Shown: one piece after another, positions 11,170-24,721 of the stretch
Numbering within the stretch: position 1 is the first letter of the stretch
Layout: the number at the start of each line of letters is the position of its first letter
Assembly: GCA_963693315.1 (NCBI GenBank)
Contig: OY856187.1
Span: 383,571,711 to 383,635,710 of the forward strand
Origin: Diogma glabrata
Taxonomy: Eukaryota > Arthropoda > Insecta > Diptera > Cylindrotomidae
Reading direction: 5' to 3'
Length of the DNA: 64,000 nucleotides
The notes under the pieces: model-generated
What the model was told of the DNA's origin: nothing
Databases searched by the model: none
The model's input: the letters and a program-made list of their open reading frames with translations, nothing else
Translations under genes and position numbers: made by a program

Positions 11170-12060
11170 CCACCCTTTCATCGGATGTTGTATATCTGAT
11201 GAAACAATCAGCACCAATAAGCTTGTTAGAGTTTGAACCTGCAGTGGTACAGTTTTGGCATAAAATACGTAAATGCAACGAACACAAAGTGCCAAAGGGG
11301 TTTCTCGTGCATTCTCTTCAGAGGAGACTTTGTTTGTACTTGGATGTATCAACCTCAAATGATACGTGGAAATAAGCCAGAGTTAAATCCTTAGAGGGCT
11401 GGTAGCAGTTTCTAAGAAATGTGCTCTGTCCTACAACTTACGAAGTCGTGTACATTGTTTTTCTGTTGGCCAACTAGTCAATGTACGAAACTTTGTCTAA
11501 GACTCACTACCAAGTTTATGAAGGGTACATCGGAGAAAAGGTCAGAAATTTAGTCTAAAAATGTACTAATAAAATAGAAAAGGATATTGGAGTCTGCCAT
11601 CAAATATATTTTGCAGTGTTTTTGTAATCACTCATGCCGTTTCTTCCCGGTTGAAGCGAATTTGAAACGTGGTTTCTTCCAACGTGGGTATCTTATTTAA
11701 CGAAAGCTGCTTATCAAAAATTGCTCTGATATTTTTTGGGTAATTTTTGATCTATCATTGTAACAACCCCGTGTACCGAAACCTCTGATTTTGACATTCG
11801 AGTTTTATTATGTAAGACCTAATAGAGATATTACATACCAATGCCATAATTGCAGTGAGATATCATTTGTTAACTCAAATAACACCATGCATTTTATGTA
11901 ACCTATCGTAAATATTTTTATTCACATTAAGTGCAAAGTTACACGTTAGAGTCAAATTAATTCCAATCTTAGTCATAAAAACGTATTTCAAAATATTGAT
12001 TAAAAAAACAAAATTTGGACTTTTCTGGACTATTTATGACTAAAGGTATTTTATTTGCAT
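11170..12060. other. Gene-free stretch
   Basis: Open frames on the minus strand (11,003-11,358) overlap the RT relic in antisense and show no domain. No repeat structure was seen. This may be further decayed LTR-element sequence, but I cannot support that. Confidence 0.5.
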
Positions 12061-12120
12061 CCAAAGTCAGGCAAGTGCGAATATAATTCGCTCGCTTAGG
12101 GTTCCGTGTATATAATATTT
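12061..12120 (+). repeat. GTGCGAAT...AGGGTTCCGT repeat boundary
   Basis: AGGCAAGTGCGAATATAATTC followed by GCTCGCTTAGGGTTCCGT matches in reverse complement the right end of the satellite-bearing element at 28,305-28,345. A similar boundary (cytosine-poor spacer, paired TTCGC-type motif, then GGGTTCCGT) is, as I recall, widespread in insect interspersed repeats. Confidence 0.6.
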
Positions 12121-12169
12121 GAGAAAAAAACAGTTTTTGTTAGTATAGTTTCACGTTTATTTGAAATTA

Positions 12170-12560
12170 TAACTAGGTAGTAAAAAAAATTTAGTTTCGA
12201 TTTAGCAAAATCCCTACACCCGTGAATTTAAAAAAAAAAATTCTTTTGTAATGTTCGTAGATAGGGAGTAAAAAGAAGTATAAAAAATTGTAAAAAATTT
12301 TACATTTTTGAAAATAAATCGGAAACTGTGCTTTCAAAAATTACAAAATTACTGTTTTGTACTACAAAAAAAAACCACCTTTCATATGACATGACCACAT
12401 TTCACATGACATATGACATGACCACCACTACCTTTCCCCACATGACATGATCAAAAATAATTTGTTTTCAAAATTTCTTTTGAAGGAGGGGTCCAATGAA
12501 CCCCTTGGAGGGATCCAATGAACATGTGAAATTATAACTACCAAAAAAAAATTTCCGTTT
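12170..12560 (+). repeat. Diverged direct repeat, left copy (right copy 13,325-13,485)
   Basis: The order CACCTTTCA...ATGACA, CATGATCAAAAATAATTT, CCAATGAACAT and GTTTCGATTTAGCAAAATC in this block is repeated at 13,330-13,470. Two foldback elements lie between the copies. GTTTCGATTTAGC occurs three times in total (about 12,195, 12,560 and 13,448). This may be an older tandem repeat later split by insertions. Confidence 0.6.
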
Positions 12561-12674
12561 CGATTTAGCAAAATCATAGTACGAGATCCGGCTGCAGGAT
12601 TAGTGCGCTCATCGATTTTTTGCTGAAATCAAATTTTTATGTATATTTATAATTAGGAGAATATATATCTACCA

Positions 12675-12835
12675 GGGTGGTTATTTTGTAGCGTTATCTC
12701 ACTAGGTGAGATAAAAAGTGAGATAAAATATTTGTCTTTGATCGATTGTATTAGATAAAGGAAATCATTTAAACATAATTTTTTTATCTCACTATTTATC
12801 TCACCTAGTGAGATAACGCTACAAAATAACCACCC
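12675..12835. mobile_element. 161-bp palindromic foldback (MITE-like)
   Basis: GGGTGGTTATTTTGTAGCGT at the left end is mirrored by ACGCTACAAAATAACCACCC at the right end. Inside each arm lies a further small palindrome (TATCTCACTAGGTGAGATA). Arms of about 55 bp surround a central A+T-rich spacer centred near 12,755. There is no coding capacity, so any movement would depend on another element's transposase. Flanks ACCA and AGGT do not give a clear target-site duplication. Confidence 0.85.
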
Positions 12836-12909
12836 AGGTTGCCTATCAAAATTTGGCCGCCAGTATTTTTAATTAAATTATTTTTAATTGATTTTTGGGA
12901 AAAAATTTC

Positions 12910-13321
12910 GTTCACTTGTTTTTTAAATAAAATATCGTCTACATCACGGCAATTTATATAACGATTCTAAAAAGTCACGGTTGCCGTTGCGCACCTGGCC
13001 GCACCTCTTCGCAGCCAGGCGTAAACAGGTATGATATCAACACATTTATACGTTCATAACGTACATTGATTAATTCTATATCAAATTAAAGCTAATTTTT
13101 TTCTATTTATTATCTTATATGGTTGCCTAATTAAATCCGGCCGCAAATAAGGGTTGCTGGCTGTTAAAGATGATAAATATTTAAGGTAGAGTGAAAGAGA
13201 GCTAGCGCGTAACATCATTTGTCAGACGACGGTCAAGTGCGCAGCGGCAACCGTGAATTTTTAGAATCTTTATATAAATTGCCGTGATGTAGACGATATT
13301 TTATTTAAAAAACAAGCGAAC
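12910..13321. mobile_element. 412-bp foldback element with 85-bp inverted arms
   Basis: The left arm (12,910-12,994) from GTTCACTTGTTTTTTAAATA through ATATCGTCTACATCACGGCA to CGGTTGCCGTTGCGCAC is mirrored by the right arm at 13,238-13,321 with only a few mismatches. The 240-bp core is G+C-richer near its left side (CTGGCCGCACCTCTTCGCAG) and has no open frame of note. This is a non-autonomous TIR-type structure. No target-site duplication could be fixed. Confidence 0.85.
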
Positions 13322-13324
13322 CAA

Positions 13325-13485
13325 AAAAATCACCTTTCACATGACACACCACATGCCATGATCAAAAATAATTTTTTTCCGGAATTTCTACTTTAAACCC
13401 ACCTCCAATGAACATTTGAAATTATTACAACCTAAAAAAAATTTTGGTTTCGATTTAGCATAATCCTTACACTCGTGAATTTTTT
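13325..13485 (+). repeat. Diverged direct repeat, right copy
   Basis: This is a shorter, diverged copy of the block at 12,360-12,560. It keeps CACCTTTCACATGACA, CATGATCAAAAATAATTTT, CCAATGAACATTTGAAATTA and GTTTCGATTTAGCATAATCC. Non-coding. Confidence 0.6.
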
Positions 13486-14105
13486 TAATTTTTACCATTC
13501 TTTTTTTGGTAATAACTCAAAAAGTAAGCAGTCGAAAATTCAATGAAAATTTTTTTTGAAATATTTCTATTTTTTTCGGTTTTTCTAAACCAAACTCGAT
13601 TCCTTAAAAATTTTTTTGTTTTACTATCTCCTTATCTATGTTGTTATATCCTTTTCAGCTAGGATATAAATATATAACACCAACACAAATTTTATAACCC
13701 TTAGACTAGGGTTAAAGATTTTAAATAATTAAAGATACTAATCTTTCTTACAAATAAAATATTGCTTTATTAAACACTTTCTTTCTTAAACACTTTCTTA
13801 ATTTTTCATTGACTCTTAAATCTTAAATTTTTAATTTACTGATACTTAAAATGTTAACACTTTTCTTGCTGGGCGACCATTTTAATCTACTGCCAAAATA
13901 CTACTCTTCTTCGGTATAACTTGTGACGAAGGATATTGACAAACACACCGCTTTCGTAACATTTTCTTTTAATAAGTTCCTTCGTCCCAAGTTGCCCAGT
14001 TCAAGAAATAAAACAAATAATTAATATTGATGTTGAATTACATTACACCCATTCTCAAAGCTAGTTTCCATATTTCGGTTTTGCCAAACCTACAAAAACT
14101 CAGTT
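13486..14105. other. Gene-free A+T-rich stretch
   Basis: No supported gene or repeat was seen. The sequence is A+T-rich with many homopolymer runs. Confidence 0.5.
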
Positions 14106-14111
14106 AATTAA

Positions 14112-14305
14112 ATTAAAATGTTCCCACACTTCAGTTTTTTAAATTTCGTAAAAATATGGGTCTCAACTTTTGTCTAGACAAATGCCTTAAATCAAAATGT
14201 TCATATATTAAAATGTTCCCACGTTTCAGCTTTTTTCTTCAATTTCGTAAAAATATGGGTCTCACCTTCCGTCTAGACAAATGCCCTAAATCAAAATTTT
14301 TCTAG
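14112..14305. repeat. Tandem duplication, about 95-bp unit, two copies
   Basis: AAAATGTTCCCAC, TTTCGTAAAAATATGGGTCT and GTCTAGACAAATGCC occur in order at about 14,120-14,195 and again at 14,212-14,290, with a few substitutions and a short insertion in the second copy. Confidence 0.85.
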
Positions 14306-14427
14306 CTCGTTTGTGTAATGTATGCAAAAACCTATTTTAACTTATTCTCAAATTTTCTAATTGTTTCTTTCTTTTTGACTGAAATTCAGTCGTTTTAAAA
14401 TTTAATAGGTTTCTTTGTTTCAATTGT

Positions 14428-14905
14428 GAGAATAGTATATTCTTGTATGAGCTAGAATGAAGGCAATTCTTCACGAGGATGAAGTTTCCCGGAACGAGCG
14501 TAGCGAGTGGAGGGAATCATCCGAGTGAAGAATTGCCTTCATCCTAAGCGAATACAAGATACTATTTTATCCACGACTACAAATATTTCAAATAATTTCA
14601 TTCAAGTTTTCCTGTAAACGTTTATATCGCAATATTGCAATATTTCTATGAAAATAAAAACAAAATAAAACTTGTTTGTTTATTTTATATATATTGTTCG
14701 TGTTTTATCTCGTTTATATTACTATACCAACAAATCAAGTTTTTAATTTGTTAGGGGAATTTTGAATAAATAAAGCGTTATAATATAAATAAAAAAGAAT
14801 TTGATATATAAAAAAGGAATGAATTCAATTACAATGAAAGATATACGCATGGAAAGTAAATTCTTTAGTAGTCGTGGATAAAATTTATTTTCACACAATT
14901 AGTTT
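14428..14905. mobile_element. Nested foldback structure
   Basis: Three inverted pairs are nested or chained. The inner pair GAAGGCAATTCTTCAC (14,459-14,474) faces GTGAAGAATTGCCTTC (14,525-14,540). Around it ATAGTAT...TTCTTGTAT (about 14,432-14,448) faces ATACAAGATACTAT (14,552-14,565). Further out ATCCACGACTAC (about 14,569) faces GTAGTCGTGGAT (about 14,867). No coding capacity. The inner loop contains GGAACGAGCGTAGCGAGTGG, which is G+C-rich for this region. It looks like a non-autonomous element, possibly with a second insertion inside it. Confidence 0.65.
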
Positions 14906-15149
14906 TCTGGAATTGTAGTTCTTTTGTTAACTTTATATTTTTGGTTTTTTTTTGAGCGGATCAAATGAAACCGAGGTTTTGAGTGGAGTTGGAGAATGGT
15001 TGGTCGGGACTCAGAAAGTGGTTTTCGACTCGTGCAGTAATAGTCGTTGTTCGGTCTGGTTTTTTATTCTTTCGCTTGTTTTTTTTTATTTTGTTTAATA
15101 CCTAAAGAGAATCTTTTATTTTGTTGTTTGTTTGTAGTTTGTTTTCTGT

Positions 15150-15395
15150 GAGTTAATTGGTGAATTATTGAAAATCGAAAATATTAAGTTTTATGTTAAT
15201 TGTTAAATTAATTGGTGAATTACTGAAAAATCAAAAAAAAATAAAATATTAAGTTTTATGTTAATGGTTGAATTAATTAGTGAATTACTGAAAAATAAAA
15301 TATTAAGTTTCATGTTAATTGTTGAATTATTGAAAATCAAAAAGAAAATATTAAGTTTTACATTGATTTGTGAATTACGGAAAATTTTACAAATA
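15150..15395. repeat. Tandem repeat, about 55-70-bp unit, four degenerate copies
   Basis: The phrase TTAATTGGTGAATTACTGAA, then an A-rich spacer, then ATATTAAGTTTTATGTTAAT repeats with variation across the interval. The spacers differ in length, so the period is loose. Non-coding. Confidence 0.7.
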
Positions 15396-16884
15396 AAGTT
15401 GAATATTATATGGTATTGAAAGTATAATGGTGTGTTTGACTTTCATCCCCGAAGTTTAAATCTTGCATCCGGATCCTCGGAATCTCTGCCTGGAAAAGTG
15501 AGTGTCAGAAAAATTGGTGAGTAAATTGTATGTTAAGTTTATTTTTCTTTGTGCTACTATGTATTCATGGATTAGCGTTATAGTGGTAAGGTTGTGGGGA
15601 GGGTAGATGGCATTATCTTACAAATAAATCATGAGTCACTCCACTACCATGATGTAGTTAAGTCGCGAAATTTTTAGAGAGGATGGACTGTTCCCTATTT
15701 AAATATTCTTTTTTTTTCGTTTTGTTATGAACCGCTTTCAACCAGGACCATCTAGTTACCGGACAACCCACGACGAAAAACATACGTCTGAGCCAAGCCG
15801 AAGAAGCGGGTCTGTATTTTTAGCTAGATGGTCAAATATTTAACGTTTGCCAGGGCAATCTTTACTCCTTTTTGGGGGCTCAGGTTGCACTGTTAATCGT
15901 TATAAACTAATAATAACTGTTTACGCGATGAGCCAAATCAAATTTAACAAAAAATATTATAAAATTTCAAACACAAATGTTATAATCAAAATTCAAAGAA
16001 AGAAGAACTTTGTACCAATTCGTTCAGACAATAATTTTATACCATTTAATTAAATATTAGTTTGTGCATTAAAATATAGATGTAGTATTTCAAATTATTA
16101 TAAATTGACATAAATTCTAAATGTTAAAATTTCTTTCTCTTTTTGCTTGAATCGTCAACCAAGTTACATTAAAAATAATAAAATTGTAAAATAAATTAAA
16201 AATACAAATTGTGGTGCTTTTATTTTTCCGAGCCTTGCTTATTTTGTCCTGGAATATTTTCATCATCATCCGCAGGTGTATCTAAGTCCGATCAAACAAT
16301 AACTTCAAAATCAAATATTAATTGTGGGGGAAATGTTGTGAACTGTTATTTCCCGTTATCAAATAAAACAACAAATTAAAAACTAATAAAAACATGTAAA
16401 AACGATTGACCTAATATGAAGGATTTCCCAATACAAAAACTCACAAGTCAAAAAACTGTTACGAAGCTAGGATTGGATTTCGTAATTGTATAAGGCTAGT
16501 AATCCATCCTTGTAATTGGGACTCGCCCTGCTTGTCCCAATGGGACTCGCCCTGCTTTTTTTGTCAAACATAATTTCTTGTATTCAGTTCATAATCTTCT
16601 TTCTGTTTAAAAAAATTTGCCATAAAACAGTTGCGCAATGTCTATGAATTGAAATATAATAGTTTGCTGTACTGTCATGAACTTTTAAGGTTGTTTCTGA
16701 TTCCCTTTTTCAATCATTTTAAAATTTTTGTCCAATTTTAACACCAGTTAATTGTACCAATTTTTTTATGGCTACAATAATAAACGAAAAGGAAATAAGA
16801 TTTCCCAAGAAACTACCTTGTCAATTCGTTATTGTTGGCAAACGGGTTAACAGAATATAAATGGAACGCGATTGATAGCTTCGG
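15396..16884. other. Gene-free stretch
   Basis: No supported gene. A 17-bp direct repeat, TGGGACTCGCCCTGCTT, occurs at about 16,517-16,533 and 16,541-16,557. A 68-codon plus frame at about 15,847 has no recognisable domain and low-complexity composition. Confidence 0.5.
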
Positions 16885-17415
16885 TCTCTTGTGCATTTTT
16901 GAAAATTCTCTCGTGAATATCAATAAAATGGTTTTCTTTATTGAATTCACGTTTTTTGTATCTAATTTAAGGTTAAATTAAGTAGCCAATTTTTAATTAA
17001 ATTAAATTCTATTAGTGCAATTAGTCACATTTTTTTATTAGTATAATTTTATTAGAACATTTTAGAGAAAGTTTATATGTTGTGCCGCGTTAGTTAATTA
17101 AAAAGACACAAAAATTTACTATCTATGTAAACTCTTTTTGTATTTTGAAAATTGTCTAGTGAACATCAAAATTGGTGGAATCGCGTTTTGAATTCACGTT
17201 TTTCTTTGTTAACTTAAGTAATGAAAATTTATAATTGGCTTGAATTCGTAAAGTACTTTGTTTAATTAGTGCGATTGCTTTTATTAGTTTGGAAAAATTT
17301 ACAAAAATTTTATATGTTTGTCCCACCAAGTTAAATTAAAAAAAATTCTATATGTTTGTGCCGTGCAAGTTAATTTGAAAACAAATCTAAATGTACTACG
17401 CATGTAAACTCTCTT
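16885..17415. repeat. Diverged tandem duplication, about 250-bp unit
   Basis: Landmarks occur in order in both halves: TTTGAAAATT.TCT.GTGAA, TTGAATTCACGTTTTT, TTAGTGCAATT/TTAGTGCGATT, TATATGTT.TG.CC, and a common end CATG/TATG-TAAACTCT. The halves start near 16,898 and 17,150. Divergence is substantial. No open frame is shared. Confidence 0.65.
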
Positions 17416-17839
17416 ATAGTTTTATTATTCTATTGTGACTCGGAGTCAATTATGTTATGTCATTTTTTGCTGTTCAGCTGTTCAGTTGTTTTATGACATC
17501 TCCATCGTGGAACAAAATTAAAAATGTTAAAAAAGTCACAAACTTATTTGTAGAGTTTAATTAAATTGTTTCTTTGAGATTAATGTTAATTTATGTGATG
17601 ATTAGTGTTAATTTAATTTGTGGTAAATGTTAAATTATCTTGTGATGCCAAGCCAAAGTGTTATAAATCAATTGTGTTATTACAATAAGTTTTCCATTGT
17701 GCAATTTTTTTTTGCGTAAATTGTTAAAGAAATTTCAATTAAATCCACCGAAAAACTTTTCTCGGTATATATTGAGTGATAACTAGTCAAATTTGCATGC
17801 TTAAAATTGCTTCTACTAGAAATCTCTAACCATAACTTT

Positions 17840-18275
17840 AATGCTAACGTTAATTACGGAGAACACCTTGGTGAATTTAGGTCAAGGTTAATTAGCTCGA
17901 TTAACAAACAAGGAAGCAAATTCAATTGGTAGTAAAATCAATATAAATTGTTTTTTTTTGTATTATAACTTAATTAGTTATTGGCTTGAGTTTGTTTTTG
18001 TTACCTGTTTAGCGTTAATTATTAATAAATGCTAATATAAATTAATTCAATACCTTCAAAATTGTGGGTAATTAAATAAAAGAATAATAATTAATAAAAT
18101 ATAACCTTTGTGAAAGTTGGACAAAGGTAATTAACTCCCTTAATAAACAAGGAAGCAAATTTAATTGATAGTAAAACTATTATAAACTGATAGTGTAACT
18201 CAAACTGATTATTTGCTTGTTTTTTTATTTTTAAATAAGTTACCTGTTATGTGCGAATTTTCAATAAACTCAAAA
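17840..18275. repeat. Diverged tandem duplication, about 245-bp unit
   Basis: Both halves keep, in order, ACCTT.GTGAA, TCAAGGTTAATTAGCTC/ACAAAGGTAATTAACTC, AACAAGGAAGCAAATT, AATTGRTAGTAAAA and GTTACCTGTT. The halves start near 17,866 and 18,102. The block lies just upstream of element X copy B and might be part of its long terminal or untranslated region, which is inference. Confidence 0.65.
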
Positions 18276-18559
18276 ATAAAATAAAATTCAATGAATTCAA
18301 ATTAGTGTGCAATTTCTTACAACATATCAAAACCAAAGTAACGGCGCTTGATGTTGAGTGGAAAATTGTCATGTATTCTATTCTAGTGGTATTCTAGTGG
18401 TTGGCAAACCGAGAAGAAAAAGTGGGGGATTGTTGATTTGGGTCGAAATCGAACCAAGAATAAAGGGGTAGCCATCCGGCAAATTTGGAAAGCGAACGGG
18501 AAAAGGGGAAAGACAACCGAATCATACACCATCTTCTGTACTGGTATGTTATGAAAATT

Positions 18560-20240
<1,681 letters not shown>

Positions 20241-22735
20241 TATTAGATTTATTTTTTAAATATAAAAAAAAATGAAACGAAGCATTTTGACTTATTTAAA
20301 TATTTAGTATTGTGAAATCACATGCAATTTTTGGTTACAAAATTTACTTTTTAAATTTTGTAAGTAAATTGTTGATTAAAGGTTTACAACAATATCCATG
20401 AAATATAGATAAAAACAAATATTTGAATATTGTTTACTAACATCAGATGTGGGAAAACACATTCAACAACTGTAGAAAATGTTAAGTTGGTAGCACTTAT
20501 AGTTTGTGACAAAATCGATTATATAGAAATTTGGACGGACACCGAAGTCTCACCAATAGGGTACCGTTTTTACTTTTTCAAAGGAACCCTAAAAACGACT
20601 GAATTAAATAATATATGTTTACATTTATGATTAGACTCTTCTGATACATTATGAATTTTAAGCCTTATGGTTTTCATTACGTCAATACGTCAAATGATGA
20701 TAGTGATCGTATATTGTCCATTTTGAATCATTTTGATTTAGTTACAATTAAATTGAAAAATAATCAGAAACTGAAAATTTAAATATTTGACTTCAGTATG
20801 TGCAGTGAATAATATTATTTTTCCATAATTTCTTAACGCAAAAATAAATTTAAATTACCTGTTTACCATCATGCAATAAGGCAAAAAAAAATATTTAAAA
20901 AATGGTAATATTTTAATATCACTAACATTATTTATTTAAAGTGCCCATTTGTGTTTTGAGTTTGTTTTTTGTTAGTTAGTTAGTAAATTCCCTTTGGTAT
21001 ATAATTTTAAATGAAAAATCATCTGAAATTCACCATTTAAATATTATTGAAATTATATGCAAAAAAAATTAAATAATTCTATTCTATTAATCGCAAATAT
21101 AGTTTTTCATTCTTTTGTTTATTATTATTATTATTATCATTCTTTTTATTTTTTTATTATTTGTTGAAATTCGAAATTATTATCTTTTCTTTCGTTAAAT
21201 TTTCAAACTTAGATATCATATATAAGATGGCAGTCTGACGTCCGATACTGGCGTTTAAGTTGCAAAATGATGTTCTTTTGTGTTTGTTCATACTAGTTCA
21301 TGTTTCTTGGGAATGTGGAAAAAATTGAAGCTCAGGCATGTAAACTCAGAATGATCAGTATTAGTAAAGTCAAACACACACCACTTCCTACATTAAAACT
21401 GTTTTTAAATACCTATCTGTAGGTTATTTAATGTAAGTGTTTTCTTCAGAAATGTTGCCACTGTTTAACTGTTTGGTTTTGTTTATTTTTACGTTATTAG
21501 CAAGCTACTCAGGATTTCTTCTCAGTTCATCTTAAACGAATATCTTATTTTTTCCCAGTAAAATTTCAATTCAAACTTAACACAAACAATAAAATCCCAT
21601 ATTTAAATATGAAATTTAAAATAATAAAAAAAAAGTTTTTACAATAAAATAACTAACATTGTTAGGCAAACTATTTTTTAAAAAAATATTTCTGATGTTG
21701 TTGCTTTAATCACGTACACATAAAATTGAATTTAAAATAGTCCCAAAATGCACATCTGCATGTTAAACGAGAACAAACAAAAAATTGTAAAAGTTTGTTG
21801 TTTAATTTCCAAAATTAAAAACAATATTTTCATACTTTTATGAAAATATTTTTTTTTGCCCTTTGGTGAATATATATGTATATATATATAATGTGAAAAT
21901 TTCAGGAAAACTCTAAATAAACAATGTTGATGGGGAGACAGGAAGTTTGTTTTTTATGCAGCTAAAGCTTTTTATCATAAAACTAAAAGAAATAAAATAC
22001 ATTTGATAAAACGATGATAAAGAACTTACACGTATTATATGTCACAAATATTGATTTACAAAAAATAAATAAATTTTTAACGTATGTAGGGAGAGGGAGG
22101 AAGAATGCAAATCCCAAGTTCACTCCATGCTTAAAATAATCAATAATCATAGATCATAGCTATCGAATAAGAGTACCGCTTGGCGCTCACATATGCCATT
22201 AGATAATGTAATAACTTCCGCGCTCATAAGTCATATGCGACCTAGTAGGATCTTGATCCACCAATCGCATGCGATTGATGGTGCTGATGTAAGATCTGTT
22301 TAAGCACTTGCAGATTGAAACCATTTAAAATTTTGGATTTTAGCAAATCTTCGCTTTTATTTGTAGTTTGAACCGACTTGTGATAGTAACCGATTTTGAC
22401 CCATAAGCGGTTAATACTATTCGAATGACAAATAAAACGAGAGTTAATATAAGTCTGATGTAACAGATATGAAATTGTTTTGGTGCTGAACTGCTGATCT
22501 CAATTAAAAATGAATTATCAAAATGAAGTTTTCAGATTGTTAGGATACATCTTTAAATGTTTACATTTGAAAATTGTACAACTTGTAAAGCGTTTTTTGT
22601 CAGATAATTTAAAAGAACCATGTTGTTATTTGTAAGAAGTAGCCGAAAATGAGAATTTTAGATAACGACAAAAGTTTCTTCTGCTCGTTTATAAATAATT
22701 TCATTTATTTTTTTTCTTTGTAGCTAAGAAGGCCA
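20241..22735. other. Gene-free A+T-rich stretch with one repeat scrap
   Basis: No supported gene. At about 20,555-20,595 CAATAGGGTACCGTTTTTAC followed by AAAGGAACCCTAAAAACGAC is a scrap of the AGGGTTCCGT repeat type also seen at 12.1, 25.69 and 28.3 kb. A short TA-rich patch lies at about 21,870. Nothing else stands out. Confidence 0.55.
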
Positions 22736-22739
22736 GGAA

Positions 22740-23350
22740 AGCCTCTGATAAGGAAAACCACCCATCAGGATAGAGAACAACCACCATCGCAATCCAAGCA
22801 CCAGTTATGCTGGTGTTGTTAAGGTGACTAAGGTGGCTTTTCTGGATTTGGATTAACCCCAGACGATGCTCAGTTTGGAGAAGCTGAGGTTAATCAAAGC
22901 AGGGCTAGTGAATCAAATAGCGATAGGATGTGATGATCACAGAATCGGGCTTGGGGATATTCACTTCAAACCTAGTATGATAGTGGTAGAGTGCGCGACG
23001 ACGAGCATACGGGTAATTGACTCGCGTTTGTCGTACCGGAAGTGGAAATCGGTGAGCATGTACTTGTAACGAAAATTGAAGATGACATTCCAATTACAAG
23101 ATATCCGTCTTTCATGCTGCACAGACTGGGGAAAAATCTCTCGCTCTGCTACAGGGGAAAAAGTCAGCCTATTTGTTAAGGTTTGGAAGCTTTAAAGAAG
23201 TCGGGATAAGAGCAAAGACCAATTCTTGACTGTACTGATTGACGACAGGGCAAAGACTATCTTATCGGGGGTGGGGTATACTCTCAACGACTGGTTTGAC
23301 AAAGATATTGTCGGGCCTAGAAAGGTGACGGTTGAAGAAACGGCAGAAAA
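22740..23350 (+). pseudogene. Non-LTR ORF1/gag-like remnant (possible DUF4780-type)
   Basis: Plus-strand frames read GDIHFKPSMIVVECATTSIR, then in another frame VTKIEDDIPITRYPSFMLHR and LGKNLSLC, then FLTVLIDDRAKTILSGVGYT and LNDWF. The order resembles the gag-like DUF4780 proteins that form ORF1 in some insect non-LTR elements, where a FKPG...VDC block is followed by a LPR block and by IDDKSRxxI. The family name is from memory and would need a profile search. Frameshifts separate the blocks. It lies immediately upstream of, and in line with, the RT relic at 23.4 kb. Confidence 0.4.
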
Positions 23351-23404
23351 TAGGGCTGCTAGACCTTGAGGGAAATACCTCAAATGCCACTTAGGGAGTT
23401 AGCT

Positions 23405-24648
23405 GCAACCTTAACATTACACAAAGATCAATTTGAGTTCCAAAAATGTATTAATACTACCTCAACTGTTCTAAACTTAGTTGATAATATTCTAAAGTCA
23501 TTTAATGATAAAAATGCCACAAGTTCTCTATTTATTGACGTGAAAAATGCATTTGATTGTGTTGATTATGATATTCTTATTAAAAAACTGAAAAAAATAG
23601 GCATATTGGGCAATGCACTGGATCTTTTGCAAAATTACCTTCAAATCGCAAACAGTTTGTTGTTCATAATGGAGTAAAGAACTCTCTAAAAAATAAAAAA
23701 TACGGTATTCCATAAGGGTCAATCTTGGGACCAATTTTATTTCCTATTTATGTAAATGACTTCTTTAACTTGCCAACTCATGGTAAGAAATAAATGTTTG
23801 GGGATGATACAGCTGTAACATATAATGCATTAAATTATATACTGCTTAAAAACATAATGACTGATGATCTGTTAATGATTCATGATTGGTTTGTTATGAA
23901 TAAACTCACAATGAATACATCTAAAACTAATTTCATAACATTTGTGACCAAAAACTCTTCAACGCAGAACACCTTCGACCAACTGGCTCTGAATAGTAAT
24001 GTGATTAACCGGAAGCTTGAAACAGAGTATCTGGGACTAACGATAGATTCAGAACTAAATTGGAGTTCTCACATTAATAAAGTAATCACTAAAATAAAAC
24101 CTTATGATGGAGTATTATGTAGACCTAAGTTATATTTAAACTTAAATATCTTAAAACAATATTATTACTGTCATATCAACAGTCGTTTAACATTTTTATT
24201 GCCAGTGTGGAGTTCTCCATCTCAGACTCGATTAAATACTCTTTTTATACTTCAAAAAAAAGCTCTGAAACACATTTTTCGTTTTGATAGACTGGAGCCG
24301 GCAGTAAACGTATTCGCTCGATCTAATGATATCCTTCCGCTGCCTATGATGATAAATTACGAAATGCTTCTGACTGTCTTCAAGATAATAAATGAAGTTA
24401 TGAGATATAATACAGAACTCATGACAGTTGGACAAATTACTGGAAGGAACACCAGGAACGCGAGAAATTTTTATGTCTACTACACTAGACTGTCTTTAAT
24501 CCAGAATACATTCTTTCATAAAGGATTATCATTGTTTAATGAAATTTTGGTCAGTAATGTATCTATACAAAACATGTCCTTACCAAACTTTAAAAAATTT
24601 TTAAAAACTGAGTTTTTTGGACTGGAGGCTATGGGAACAACATCATAG
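23405..24648 (+). pseudogene. Non-LTR retrotransposon RT pseudogene (CR1/L2-like)
   Basis: The first frame (to 23,677) gives QFEFQKCINTTSTVLNLVDN and motif A FIDVKNAFDCVDYDIL. A frameshift near 23,640 moves to a frame reading KKYGIP*GSILGPILFPIYV, which is motif B with a stop in place of Q. The third frame (23,794-24,648, 284 codons) starts MFGDDTAVTY, so motif C reads FGDD instead of FADD. It continues through the thumb-like EYLGLTIDSELNWSSHINKV to a long C-terminal region ending at a TAG near 24,646. The endonuclease and RT fingers are missing upstream of 23,405. The CR1/L2 label is my impression from the NLPTHGK and DWF wording around motif C and is not firm. Confidence 0.8.
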
Positions 24649-24721
24649 TATATTGATAAATTTGTTTGCTTTTCGTTATCAACATAAAAGTTGATTTGGC
24701 TTGCTCAATATTGGTATTGTA

